In this document: positions 51,526 to 59,899 of the stretch, piece by piece | How positions within the stretch are numbered: the stretch's first letter is position 1 | How the letters are laid out: every line of letters begins with the position of its first letter | Assembly: GCF_011064545.1 (NCBI RefSeq) | Contig: NZ_JAAMFG010000034.1 | Location: 186,001-250,000, forward strand | From: Wenzhouxiangella sp. XN24 | GTDB lineage: Bacteria > Pseudomonadota > Gammaproteobacteria > Steroidobacterales > XN24 | Direction: 5' to 3' | DNA: 64,000 bases | Notes under the pieces: model-generated | What the model was told of the DNA's origin: nothing | What the model saw: only the letters and a program-made list of their open reading frames with translations | The model's database searches: none | Translations under genes and position numbers: made by a program

Positions 51526-53898
51526 ATGATTGGGCTTTCGGAAAGGCTTTCGGGCATACCAGCGCTTCTGGCGCTCGCCGTCATCTCACTGGCACTCGCC
51601 GGTTGCGATGGCGATGATGGTCCGGCAGGGCCTCCGGGTCCGGGCGGCGATCCGGGTGGCCAGGGACCGGAAGGCCCGGAAGGTCCCGAGGGACCCAGCG
51701 CACCGGGCGCCGGCGGCGATATCGTCATAGGCAATGGCAGCCGCCTCAGCCAGGAGACCGTCGATGCGGCCGGAAGACTGGTCGCGGAGATCACTTCGGT
51801 CTCGGTGCAGAGCCCGCCGGCCGTGGAATTCACCTTGCAGACGTCAGCGGGCGGCAACGTCCTCGGGCTCGCGCCTAACGTCATCAGTTTCACCCTGGCC
51901 AAGCTCGTCCCGGCCCAGGGCAGCGAACCCGCCCAGTGGGTGAGTTACATCAATCGTCTCGCACCGCCGGCCAGCGGCTCACCGCAGGTCCTGGACCAGG
52001 CGCTGCAGGCGACCACCGAGTCCGGCTCGGCCGGCACGTTAGAGGAGCTCGGCGAAGGGCGCTACCGCTACACGTTTGCGACGGATCCCGCGAATGTGAC
52101 GTCCCCGGTGGCCGTAAGTTACGAGCCCGACCTGCCTCATCGCGTCGGTTTCGAGCTGCGCATGGCCGCCCCGGGCAACCAGATCTTCCCCGACAACCCC
52201 GTTTTCGACTTCACCCCGGCGACCGGTGAGCCCGTCGTACCGCTTGCGCGGGCGGTTGCTGCAGATGCCAATTGCAATGACTGCCATCTGCGACTGGAGA
52301 TTCACGGCGGCCCCCGCGTGACCGTGGAGTACTGCGTGACCTGCCACAATCCACGGACCATCGACCCCGATTCAGGCGAATCGCTGGACATGGCGTACAT
52401 GGTGCATTCGATTCATCTGGGGGAAAGCCGCGCCGAACCGTATGTCGTCTATGGTTTCGGTGGCTCCCAACACGATTACTCGGAAGTGACCTACCCGCAG
52501 TCGCCGCTGTTCTGCGAGAACTGCCATGCCGCGTCGGAGGTCACGCCGCAGGGCGACGCCTGGCAGTCCACGGCCACGGCCCCGAGCTGTGGCGGTTGCC
52601 ATGTCGATGGCCTGTTGACCGGTGCGCCGGACGGCGTGACGGGCATAGCGACCTACGCTTACCAGCATGATTTCGGCGGCCCCATCGCGGACGGCACCTG
52701 CGTCAATTGCCATGCCGAGGGCGGTGCCGTCGGCGGCGGCAACGTTTCCAACCACCTCGCAGGCCCACGACTGGCGATCGAGGTGGCGCGCAACGAATTC
52801 GCGTTCGAGATCCTCGATGTCACGAGCTTCGCCCCCGGTGAAACGCCGACGGTGACCTTCGCCATCAGCAACCCGAGTGACGGCACGCGTTACGACATCA
52901 ATGCGGACCCGGCGTTCACCACTGGCGGCGGCGTGGCGACGCTCAACCTCGATATCGCCTGGCCGACCAGCGACTACACGAACGAGGGCAGCGGCAGTGC
53001 GACCGTGGATGCCGGCGCGCCGGCCCAGCCCGTGCAGCTGAATCTCGCGTTCCTGCAGGCCAATGCCACGCGCAACGCCGACGGGAGCTACACGGTGACG
53101 GCGACCGGCAGCAACGCCGACCCGGTGCCGGCCGACCTCGACGGCGCGATCGCGGTCGCAATGGAAGGCCACCCGGCCGGGGATCTCGACGGCGACGGCG
53201 TTTACACCGACCGGCTGCCGGTCAAGGGGACCGTCTTCTTCCCCGATACGCCGCGGCGAAATATCGTCTCCATCGCTCGTTGCAACGATTGCCATGAAAG
53301 CCTCTCGCTGCACGGCAATAACCGTACCGACGACGTCCAGCTCTGCGCGACCTGCCACAATCCGGATTCGACCGACGTGCGCCGGCGGGTGGGTTTCGAT
53401 TGGGATAACCCGTCTCCCCTGGACGGCAAAGGCGAAGAGAGCGTCGACATGCGCTTCATGACCCACGCATTGCATGCGGCGCAATACGTGGCCTACGGCT
53501 TTGGCAACAGGCCCCATGACTACTCGGACCTCACGTATCCGCAGCCGCTCAGCAATTGCCTCGCCTGCCATGAGCCCGGGACTTATTACGGCTCGTCGGA
53601 CGACCGCTCGGTGACCATCAACACCGGCGCAGACCGTTCCGACTGGCGCGATGACGTGGCCATCACGCCGACGTCTGCAGCCTGCTGGTCGTGTCACCAG
53701 GCGGCGCCGGACTTCATTCTGAATCCGCTCCGGGCGCACATCGAGCTGAACGGCGGTTACCTGCCGTCTCCGACGGATACCACCATCACCAAGGAGATGC
53801 TCGAGTCCGGGAGCAGTTCGGCGTATATCGAGACCTGCGACGTGTGCCACGGTCCGGGCCGGATCGCGGACGTCGAGATTGTCCACGGCGTGTTCTGA
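51526..53898 (+). CDS. OmcA/MtrC family decaheme outer-membrane cytochrome c
   Basis: Cell-surface lipoprotein that passes electrons to extracellular acceptors. From the ATG at 51526 it is 790 residues. The signal peptide ends in the lipobox LALAGC with lipidated C27. A glycine-proline collagen-like linker (about 31-60) follows. Ten CxxCH haem sites are present (CNDCH, CVTCH, CENCH, CGGCH, CVNCH, CNDCH, CATCH, CLACH, CWSCH, CDVCH), in two groups of five separated by a beta domain (about 430-570), which is the MtrC/OmcA plan. The next genes encode the MtrA- and MtrB-type partners. Residue +2 after the lipid cysteine is Asp, unlike the usual outer-membrane signal in E. coli. Confidence 0.94.
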   Translation: MIGLSERLSGIPALLALAVISLALAGCDGDDGPAGPPGPGGDPGGQGPEGPEGPEGPSAPGAGGDIVIGNGSRLSQETVDAAGRLVAEITSVSVQSPPAVEFTLQTSAGGNVLGLAPNVISFTLAKLVPAQGSEPAQWVSYINRLAPPASGSPQVLDQALQATTESGSAGTLEELGEGRYRYTFATDPANVTSPVAVSYEPDLPHRVGFELRMAAPGNQIFPDNPVFDFTPATGEPVVPLARAVAADANCNDCHLRLEIHGGPRVTVEYCVTCHNPRTIDPDSGESLDMAYMVHSIHLGESRAEPYVVYGFGGSQHDYSEVTYPQSPLFCENCHAASEVTPQGDAWQSTATAPSCGGCHVDGLLTGAPDGVTGIATYAYQHDFGGPIADGTCVNCHAEGGAVGGGNVSNHLAGPRLAIEVARNEFAFEILDVTSFAPGETPTVTFAISNPSDGTRYDINADPAFTTGGGVATLNLDIAWPTSDYTNEGSGSATVDAGAPAQPVQLNLAFLQANATRNADGSYTVTATGSNADPVPADLDGAIAVAMEGHPAGDLDGDGVYTDRLPVKGTVFFPDTPRRNIVSIARCNDCHESLSLHGNNRTDDVQLCATCHNPDSTDVRRRVGFDWDNPSPLDGKGEESVDMRFMTHALHAAQYVAYGFGNRPHDYSDLTYPQPLSNCLACHEPGTYYGSSDDRSVTINTGADRSDWRDDVAITPTSAACWSCHQAAPDFILNPLRAHIELNGGYLPSPTDTTITKEMLESGSSSAYIETCDVCHGPGRIADVEIVHGVF

Positions 53899-53905
53899 GT
53901 GTGTC

Positions 53906-53933
53906 GTCCGGGATGTCTTCGGACATCCCGGAC
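53906..53933 (+). other. 12-bp UUCG hairpin between mtrC-type and mtrA-type genes
   Basis: GTCCGGGATGTC (53906-53917), loop TTCG, GACATCCCGGAC (53922-53933). The stem is perfect and the tetraloop is closed by C-G, the extra-stable cUUCGg form. No T-run follows at once, so it more likely sets mRNA stability between the genes than ends transcription. Confidence 0.85.
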
Positions 53934-54069
53934 CGCGCCGCGCCCGGGCGGCGGTAGCCGTTTTTTCCAGGGGGAGGCCAGCTGAATCATCTGGCTTTTC
54001 CCCTTATATACAGGTCCCGACCGAGCGTGTAGTTTCGGCTCGGGACCGCCTCATCGGAAGGGAAGCAAA

Positions 54070-55002
54070 ATGCTGTCGAGAATGAGCGTCGTTATATTCG
54101 TCCTGCTGCTGCTTGGCTTCGCGGATGCAGTCGCGGCCGCGGACGAAGAACCCAGCTTCAGCCGGCGCGGCGCGGATAGCTGTATCGGCTGTCACAGGAA
54201 CTGGGATCCGCCCATCATGGGCATTTTCCAGAACCCGCACGGCAACCCGCATGACGCGCGGTCCCCGTTCGGCGAGCAGCAACTGCAGTGTGAGGCCTGC
54301 CATGGGCCGGGCGGCGCCCATGGCGGACGGGTTCGTCGCGGCGAACCGCGTCCCGCGATCATCAATTTCGGCTCCGAAGCATGGACGCCCATCCCCGAGC
54401 AGAACGCGATGTGTCTCGCCTGTCACGAGGGCCACGTCGGCGAGCAGTGGGGCGGCAGCATCCATGATCTCAACGATGTCGCCTGTGCGGACTGCCACAG
54501 TTCGCACACCCCGACGGACCCGATGCTGGACCCCAGGACCCAGGCCGACGCGTGTTACGCCTGCCATGCGGAAGTCAAGAGCGACTTCCTCAAGCCCTCC
54601 GCGCATCCCGTGCGGCAGGGAGAACTCGCTTGCACCGATTGTCACGACCCGCACGGTTCGACCAACGAAGCCTTGCTGACACGCACGACCATCAACGATA
54701 CCTGTTACGACTGCCATGCCGAGAAGCGCGGTCCGCTGGTCTGGGAGCATGCGCCGGTAGCCGAGGACTGCACCATTTGTCACGACGCTCACGGTGCAGT
54801 GCACCCCTCGATGCTTACCCGACGCGCGCCCCTGCTGTGCCAGTCCTGTCACACGCCGAGCGGTCACCCCTCGGTGCCCCACGACAGCAACGGCCTCGCC
54901 GACGGCACGGCATCGGCTTATCTGCTTGCGGGCAACTGCCTGAGCTGCCATACGCAGGTACATGGCTCGAATCACCCGTCCGGCAAGGCGTTGATGCGCT
55001 AA
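54070..55002 (+). CDS. MtrA/DmsE-type decaheme periplasmic cytochrome c
   Basis: Decaheme cytochrome that threads through the MtrB barrel and carries electrons across the outer membrane. It is 310 residues with a signal peptide (about 1-23, ending AVAA). Ten CxxCH motifs: CIGCH, CEACH, CLACH, CADCH, CYACH, CTDCH, CYDCH, CTICH, CQSCH, CLSCH. This count and length match Shewanella MtrA and DmsE. GGAAGGGAAG precedes the ATG. Because the neighbour is MtrC-like and no dmsAB is present, an MtrA role is favoured. Confidence 0.94.
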   Translation: MLSRMSVVIFVLLLLGFADAVAAADEEPSFSRRGADSCIGCHRNWDPPIMGIFQNPHGNPHDARSPFGEQQLQCEACHGPGGAHGGRVRRGEPRPAIINFGSEAWTPIPEQNAMCLACHEGHVGEQWGGSIHDLNDVACADCHSSHTPTDPMLDPRTQADACYACHAEVKSDFLKPSAHPVRQGELACTDCHDPHGSTNEALLTRTTINDTCYDCHAEKRGPLVWEHAPVAEDCTICHDAHGAVHPSMLTRRAPLLCQSCHTPSGHPSVPHDSNGLADGTASAYLLAGNCLSCHTQVHGSNHPSGKALMR

Positions 55003-55023
55003 GCGCCGCAGGAGTCGAACGAG

Positions 55024-57162
55024 ATGAACGGAAATCGAATTCTCAAGATCATGGTGGCGTCCCTGCTTGGCGCCGGAACGGTGGCAAGCCCCGCGCTGGC
55101 GCAGGAACTTCCTGATTTCGAGCAGTGGTCATGCCGGTTCTGCCCCTTCCCGGAGAAGGGCGTGGAAGGCAATGTCGATGCGGAGGCGCTGCACGTGTCC
55201 GACGACTCGGCGCGCTTCGGCGACTACACCGGACTCGATGAAGAAGGCGCCTATCTCAACGCCGGCGCCGACATCCTCTATCGGGCGGGGGGCGGTTATG
55301 CCGTCGGCCTTGAAGCGCGGAACCTGGGCCTGGACTCCCGCGAGTTCGCCCTGCAGGCCGGGCGCCAGGGCACCTGGATGGTGGACCTGTCATGGGATGA
55401 ATTGCCACGCCGGCTCGACGATTCGGTGCAAACACCCTATGGCGGGCTCGGCACCAGCAGGCTGACCCTTCCGTCCAGCTGGATCCGCGGCAATTTCACC
55501 TCCGGGTTTGCGGCATTGGACACGACACTCAGGGATTTCGAGCTCGGGTGGGATCGCGAGACGCTCGGCCTCGGCATCGAGTTCATCCAGAGCGAAAGGT
55601 TACGGTACGAAATCGACTGGAGCCAGCAGACGAAAGAAGGACGCGGTCTGACCTGGGGCAACTTCCTGGGCACGGCCGCCGATCTCGTCAAGCCCCTGGA
55701 CTACCAGACAGACCAGGTGGATGCGGCGCTGGTTTACGCGGGCACGAACTGGAATGTCCGCCTCGGCTATTTCGGCTCGTTTTTCAGCAACAAGGACACG
55801 TCGCTGACCTGGGACAACCCGTTCAACGGGCCCGACCTGGGACGGATGGCCATGGCGCCGGACAATCGTTACCAGCAGGTGCAGCTCGCAGGAGCCTATC
55901 GCTTCACGACCTGGGACACGACGGTCAATGCCAGCTATGCCCAGGGGCGCATGGAACAATCCGATGCCCTGCTGCAGTACACGATCAATCCAGCGATTGC
56001 CGCACAGCCTTTGCCGGTGGAGAGTTTCGACGGCGAGGCGGACACCACCGCGATGAACCTGCGCCTCACCACACGGCCGATGGACCGGTTGCGCATGTCT
56101 GCCGAGTATCGCTCCAACGAGCGAGACAACACGTCCGGACAGTACGACTGGGCGATCGTCCAGGCCGACTCGTTCCAGTCGGTGTCGTTCGTCAATCCCG
56201 CCTATAGTTTCGAGAATCGCGATATCTCGTTCCAGGGCGACTATCGATTCAGCCGGATGCTCGATGCCACCGCAGGCTGGGCCCGGAAAGTCCGTGAGCG
56301 CGATTTCCAGAACGTGGAGCGGACCGAGGAGGACAGTTACTGGGGACGGGCCAGGATCCGGCCGTTCAGTGCGATGACGTTGAGCCTGCAGGCCGAGAAC
56401 GCCTCGCGTGACGCATCGGAGTATCTCCAGGTCCCCAGCATCGGTCCTGGCGCCGCCCAGAATCCGCTGTTGCGCAAGTACAACTTGACGGACCGGGAGC
56501 GCGACTCGTTCCTGGTCCAGGCGGATCTCGTACCGGGAGCGCGCGGCAGCGTGTCCCTGCGTTACGAGCGTGCGCAGGATGATTACGAGGACAGCCCGGT
56601 GGGACTGGTGGCAACCGATTATGACCAGTTCAGTGCGGACGCCAACCTCCAGTTGTGGCGCGAGATCGTCGCCACCGTGTTCTACAGTCGTGAAAACTAT
56701 GACTCGGACACGATCGGGGCAGGCAGTTTCGCGGTGCCGAACACCGCACAACCGAACTGGGAGGGCCGCACGCGCGATCGCCACGATGTCCAGGGCCTCG
56801 CATTGACCTGGCCGGGGCTGCGAGAGGGCAAGCTGGACCTGCGTGCCGACTGGACGCGCGCAGACACCACCGGGGATATCACGATCGCCAACAGCCTTGG
56901 AGCCGCCGGCACTGCGTTCCCGACGCTGCGTTCCAAGCTCACGGGCGTGGAACTGATGGCCGATTATCACCTGAGCCCGCGCTGGAGCGTAAACCTGGGT
57001 TTCCGCTGGGAGGAATTCTCGGCGGATGACTGGGCGAAAGACGGAGTGGGGGAGGCGACCATCGGGAACGTGTTGACCTTCGGCGCGGACACCCTCGATT
57101 ACGACGTGAACGTGTTCCTGCTCGGCTTCCGCTACAACTTCATCAAGGAAGAAGAAGAATAA
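55024..57162 (+). CDS. MtrB/PioB family outer-membrane beta-barrel
   Basis: Porin-like sheath that holds the decaheme protein in the outer membrane. It is 712 residues with a signal peptide (about 1-26, ending ALA). The CxxC pair C37-C40 (CRFCPFPEKG) is a mark of functional MtrB proteins. The rest is alternating amphipathic strands with many aromatic ends (for example YRFTTWDTTVNASYA), typical of a 26-28-strand barrel, ending NVFLLGFRYNFIKEEEE. AGGAG lies just before the ATG, 21 bp after the mtrA-type stop. A terminator follows. Confidence 0.93.
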   Translation: MNGNRILKIMVASLLGAGTVASPALAQELPDFEQWSCRFCPFPEKGVEGNVDAEALHVSDDSARFGDYTGLDEEGAYLNAGADILYRAGGGYAVGLEARNLGLDSREFALQAGRQGTWMVDLSWDELPRRLDDSVQTPYGGLGTSRLTLPSSWIRGNFTSGFAALDTTLRDFELGWDRETLGLGIEFIQSERLRYEIDWSQQTKEGRGLTWGNFLGTAADLVKPLDYQTDQVDAALVYAGTNWNVRLGYFGSFFSNKDTSLTWDNPFNGPDLGRMAMAPDNRYQQVQLAGAYRFTTWDTTVNASYAQGRMEQSDALLQYTINPAIAAQPLPVESFDGEADTTAMNLRLTTRPMDRLRMSAEYRSNERDNTSGQYDWAIVQADSFQSVSFVNPAYSFENRDISFQGDYRFSRMLDATAGWARKVRERDFQNVERTEEDSYWGRARIRPFSAMTLSLQAENASRDASEYLQVPSIGPGAAQNPLLRKYNLTDRERDSFLVQADLVPGARGSVSLRYERAQDDYEDSPVGLVATDYDQFSADANLQLWREIVATVFYSRENYDSDTIGAGSFAVPNTAQPNWEGRTRDRHDVQGLALTWPGLREGKLDLRADWTRADTTGDITIANSLGAAGTAFPTLRSKLTGVELMADYHLSPRWSVNLGFRWEEFSADDWAKDGVGEATIGNVLTFGADTLDYDVNVFLLGFRYNFIKEEEE

Positions 57163-57193
57163 GCTGTTATCCTCTGCAGCAGGACTGGAGAAG

Positions 57194-57220
57194 AGGCGCC
57201 CCCGGGGCGCCTTTTCTTTT
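57194..57220 (+). terminator. Intrinsic terminator of the mtr-type operon
   Basis: AGGCGCC (57194-57200), loop CCCGG, GGCGCCT (57206-57212), then TTTTCTTTT-like tail. A strong signal that ends the cytochrome/porin transcript before moaA. Confidence 0.85.
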
Positions 57221-57317
57221 GCTGCGACGCGACCCGGACCGACGGGGTGGCAGGTGGCGCGGCGTCGCCGGAGCGTGCGATAATTTCCCGATAACAACAA
57301 GACGATGGGGGCCGTTG

Positions 57318-58376
57318 ATGGAAGCACGAACACGCAACCCGGGCGCAGCAATGTCCAATGCAAACTCTCTTGACGATCGCCGTGGGCGGCCCTTGCGGGA
57401 CCTGCGGATCTCGGTAATGGACCGATGCAATTTCCGCTGCCCGTATTGCATGCCGGAGAACCAGTACCACCGCGATTTCCAGTTTCTGCATTCCGACGAA
57501 CGGTTGTCGTTCGCGGAGATCACGCGCCTGGCGCGTCTGTTCGTCGAACGCGGGGTCACCAAGCTTCGCCTGACGGGCGGGGAACCGCTGTTGCGCCCGG
57601 GGCTCGTAGACCTCATCGGCGAGTTGAGCCTCATCGACGGGGTCGAAGACCTGGCGCTGACGACGAACGGGATCCTGCTTGCCCAGCATGCGGCTGCGCT
57701 GAAGGGCGCCGGCCTGGATCGCGTCACCGTCAGTTTCGATGCACTCGACGAAGCGACATTCCGCCGCATGAGCGGCGGACGAGGCACGCCTGAGCGCGTG
57801 CTTGAAGGGATCGATGCGGCCATCGAGGCCGGGCTCACGCCGTTGAAGATCAACACCGTGGTCCAGCGGGGCCTCAACGAGAACGGCATCTATGCGCTGC
57901 TGGACCGCTTCAGGAATACGGGCGTGGTGGTGCGATGCATCGAATACATGGATGTGGGCACGCTCAACAAGTGGAACGAGAAGGAACTGGTGCCCTCCGC
58001 GGAGCTCGTCGAGCGCATCAACCAGCGCTGGCCGATCCGTCCGATCGAGGCCGGCTACCGTGGCGAGGTGGCCGAGCGTTGGGAATACGCCGACGGTGCA
58101 GGGGAGATCGGGTTCATCAGCTCCGTGACCCAGCCGTTCTGCGGGGACTGCACCCGGGCACGGCTCTCTTCCGACGGCAGCTTGTATACCTGCCTGTTTG
58201 CGGCGCGCGGCACGGATTTTCGCGGCCCGATGCGGGAAGGCATCGAGGACGCACAGCTCGGTGAGATGATCGACAAGGTCTGGCGTGGACGCAACGACCG
58301 CTACAGCGAGCAACGCGCCGAAGACGGGAGCAGCGTGCGGACCGAGAAAATCGAGATGTATTACATCGGCGGATGA
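57318..58376 (+). CDS. moaA: GTP 3',8-cyclase MoaA
   Basis: Radical SAM enzyme starting molybdopterin synthesis from GTP. From the ATG at 57318 it is 352 residues; an ATG at 57351 is an alternative. The SAM cluster cysteines are C37, C41 and C44 (MDRCNFRCPYC). The second cluster uses FCGDCTRARLSSDGSLYTC, and the protein ends in the required Gly-Gly (YYIGG). It overlaps moaC by four bases. No molybdenum-cofactor riboswitch fold was recognised in the short leader. Confidence 0.96.
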   Translation: MEARTRNPGAAMSNANSLDDRRGRPLRDLRISVMDRCNFRCPYCMPENQYHRDFQFLHSDERLSFAEITRLARLFVERGVTKLRLTGGEPLLRPGLVDLIGELSLIDGVEDLALTTNGILLAQHAAALKGAGLDRVTVSFDALDEATFRRMSGGRGTPERVLEGIDAAIEAGLTPLKINTVVQRGLNENGIYALLDRFRNTGVVVRCIEYMDVGTLNKWNEKELVPSAELVERINQRWPIRPIEAGYRGEVAERWEYADGAGEIGFISSVTQPFCGDCTRARLSSDGSLYTCLFAARGTDFRGPMREGIEDAQLGEMIDKVWRGRNDRYSEQRAEDGSSVRTEKIEMYYIGG

Positions 58377-58864
58377 CCCACTTGGCAGCGAATCGATTCA
58401 CCCATCTCGACGACCGCGGCACTCCGCGGATGGTCGATGTCGGCGGCAAGGCCGTGACCAGGCGGACCGCGCACGCGCAGGCCAGGGTCGGGTTCCCTCC
58501 CGATGCGGCACGGGTTTTCGCGGAGAACGATTACGCAACAGCGAAAGGGCCGGTGTTTCATACGGCGATCGTCGCGGGTGTCCTGGCGGCGAAACGCACG
58601 CATGAGCTGATCCCTTTCTGCCACCCCCTTGGGCTGGAGGACTGCAATATTGCGGTCAACATGAGAGGTGACGAGGCGATCGTGGATTGCCGCGTCAGCC
58701 TGCATGGGCAGACCGGGGTGGAAATGGAGGCCCTGACCGGGGCCAGCGTGGCGGCTCTCACCATTTACGACATGTGCAAGTCGCTGTCGAAGGGGATCGT
58801 AATTCGCGAGCTTCGGCTGCTGGAAAAGACGGGCGGCAAGAGCGGCGATTGGCGGGCAACATGA
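58373..58864 (+). CDS. moaC: Cyclic pyranopterin monophosphate synthase MoaC
   Basis: Second step of molybdopterin synthesis. It is 163 residues; FTHLDDRGTPRMVDVGGKAV at the start, KGPVFHTAIVAGVLAAKRT, the catalytic LIPFCHPLGLEDC and GVEMEALTGASVAALTIYDM are all typical. It overlaps moaA and moaD by four bases. Confidence 0.97.
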   Translation: MTHLAANRFTHLDDRGTPRMVDVGGKAVTRRTAHAQARVGFPPDAARVFAENDYATAKGPVFHTAIVAGVLAAKRTHELIPFCHPLGLEDCNIAVNMRGDEAIVDCRVSLHGQTGVEMEALTGASVAALTIYDMCKSLSKGIVIRELRLLEKTGGKSGDWRAT

Positions 58865-59106
58865 CAGTGAAAGTGAATATCAGTTATTTCGCGTGGCTGC
58901 GCGAGCGGGCCGGGGTCGAGACGGAACAGTTCGAGACCTCCGCACAGACGCCGGCACAACTCTGGACCGAGTTGGATGCGCGTCATGATTTCAATACGGA
59001 GCGCCGCCATCTCAAGGTGGCGGTCAACGACGCTTTTTCATCCTGGGACGCGAGCCTGGCGGACGGTGATCGAATCGTCTTCATCCCGCCGGTATCTGGA
59101 GGTTAG
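58861..59106 (+). CDS. moaD: Molybdopterin synthase sulfur-carrier subunit MoaD
   Basis: Ubiquitin-fold carrier whose C-terminal Gly-Gly holds the thiocarboxylate. It is 81 residues ending IVFIPPVSGG, the diagnostic tail. ATG 58861 overlaps the moaC stop. It works with MoaE encoded next. Confidence 0.96.
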   Translation: MTVKVNISYFAWLRERAGVETEQFETSAQTPAQLWTELDARHDFNTERRHLKVAVNDAFSSWDASLADGDRIVFIPPVSGG

Positions 59107-59111
59107 TGACG

Positions 59112-59633
59112 ATGTTCGAAATCACCAGCGAACAGGTCGATGTCGATGCCTTGCGCCGCGGCCTCATGAGCCCCGATTGCGGCGGCTACACGGCATTCGA
59201 GGGCTGGGTGCGCGACCATCACAAGGGTCGTTCGGTCTCGGGCCTGCATTATGAGGCCTACGCGGACCTGGCGACCGCCGAGGGCCTGCGGATCCTGGCC
59301 GAGGCGGAAGAGCGCTTCGGACCCGTGCGCATGGCCTGTGTGCACCGCATCGGCGATCTCGGCGTCGGGGAACTCGCGGTGTGGGTGGGCGCAGCGGCAC
59401 CCCACAGGGACGAGGCTTTCAAGGCCTGCCGCTACGTCATCGACGAGCTGAAACAACGCCTCCCGATCTGGAAAAAAGAGCATTACATCGAAGGCGAGTC
59501 CGCGTGGGTCGACTGCGAGCGGTGCCGGGCGGCGGGGCATGGCAAGCACGACCACAGCCATGACCACGACCACAGCCACGAATATTCAGAGGATCGCCCC
59601 GCCGCGCTCAAGGCGGAAGACCAGTCGGCCTGA
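59112..59633 (+). CDS. moaE: Molybdopterin synthase catalytic subunit MoaE with His-rich tail
   Basis: Transfers sulfur from MoaD to make molybdopterin. From the ATG at 59112 it is 173 residues. That start is preferred because GGAGG lies 9 bases upstream; a GTG at 59106 is too close to it. Core motifs are GGYTAFEGWVRDHHKGR, LHYEAYADLA, HRIGDLGVGELAVWVG and LPIWKKEHYIEGESAWV with the catalytic lysine. The last ~35 residues are extra: HGKHDHSHDHDHSHEYSED, a metal-binding-like histidine tail. The gene ends the moa operon. Confidence 0.94.
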   Translation: MFEITSEQVDVDALRRGLMSPDCGGYTAFEGWVRDHHKGRSVSGLHYEAYADLATAEGLRILAEAEERFGPVRMACVHRIGDLGVGELAVWVGAAAPHRDEAFKACRYVIDELKQRLPIWKKEHYIEGESAWVDCERCRAAGHGKHDHSHDHDHSHEYSEDRPAALKAEDQSA

Positions 59634-59706
59634 ACTGAAGGCTGGAACATCAGCCGGCGGGGCCAGGGCGTACGGGCCAAGGGTCATCGAGCGCAATAAG
59701 AGACGC

Positions 59707-59738
59707 AAAAAGGGGCTGCCTCATGGCAGCCCCTTTTT
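59707..59738. terminator. Bidirectional terminator between moaE and tRNA-Asn
   Basis: AAAAAGGGGCTGCC (59707-59720), loop TCAT, GGCAGCCCCTTTTT (59725-59738). The perfect 14-bp stem has a T-run on one side and an A-run on the other, so it can end moaACDE from the left and tRNA-Asn from the right. Confidence 0.9.
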
Positions 59739-59744
59739 CATGTT

Positions 59745-59820
59745 TGGCTCCCCGGGTCGGACTCGAACCAACGACCAACGGATTAACAGTCCGTCGCTCT
59801 ACCAACTGAGCTACCGGGGA
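59745..59820 (-). tRNA. tRNA-Asn (GTT)
   Basis: A 76-nt cloverleaf on the minus strand with encoded CCA. Acceptor TCCCCGG pairs with CCGGGGA and position 73 is G. The D arm begins AGCTCAGTTGGTAGAGC, the anticodon loop is CTGTTAA (GTT) and the T arm reads GGTTCGAGTCC. Its GTT anticodon has G34, the site of queuosine; the queF gene in this window belongs to that pathway. Confidence 0.97.
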
Positions 59821-59857
59821 ATAGCGGGTGGGGAAGGTGCCTTCGCCCAAGCAGCTA

Positions 59858-59887
59858 ATTTTCAAGCAAGGCTCAGGACCCTGTCAA
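59858..59887 (-). promoter_or_regulatory. Putative promoter of tRNA-Asn
   Basis: On the minus strand a perfect TTGACA (59887-59882) is followed after 18 bases by GAAAAT (59863-59858). The start of transcription would fall about 30 bases before the tRNA. The -35 box is consensus, the -10 box is weaker. Confidence 0.55.
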
Positions 59888-59899
59888 GGAAGCTGATCG

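Noticed and set aside
54070-55002. DMSO respiration (DmsE) role for the second decaheme protein
   Set aside because: No dmsA, dmsB or dmsF partner lies here; the neighbours are MtrC- and MtrB-type. DmsE and MtrA are too alike to separate by motif count.
57221-57317. Molybdenum-cofactor riboswitch before moaA
   Set aside because: The leader is under 100 bases and I could not fold the characteristic multi-stem structure from it.
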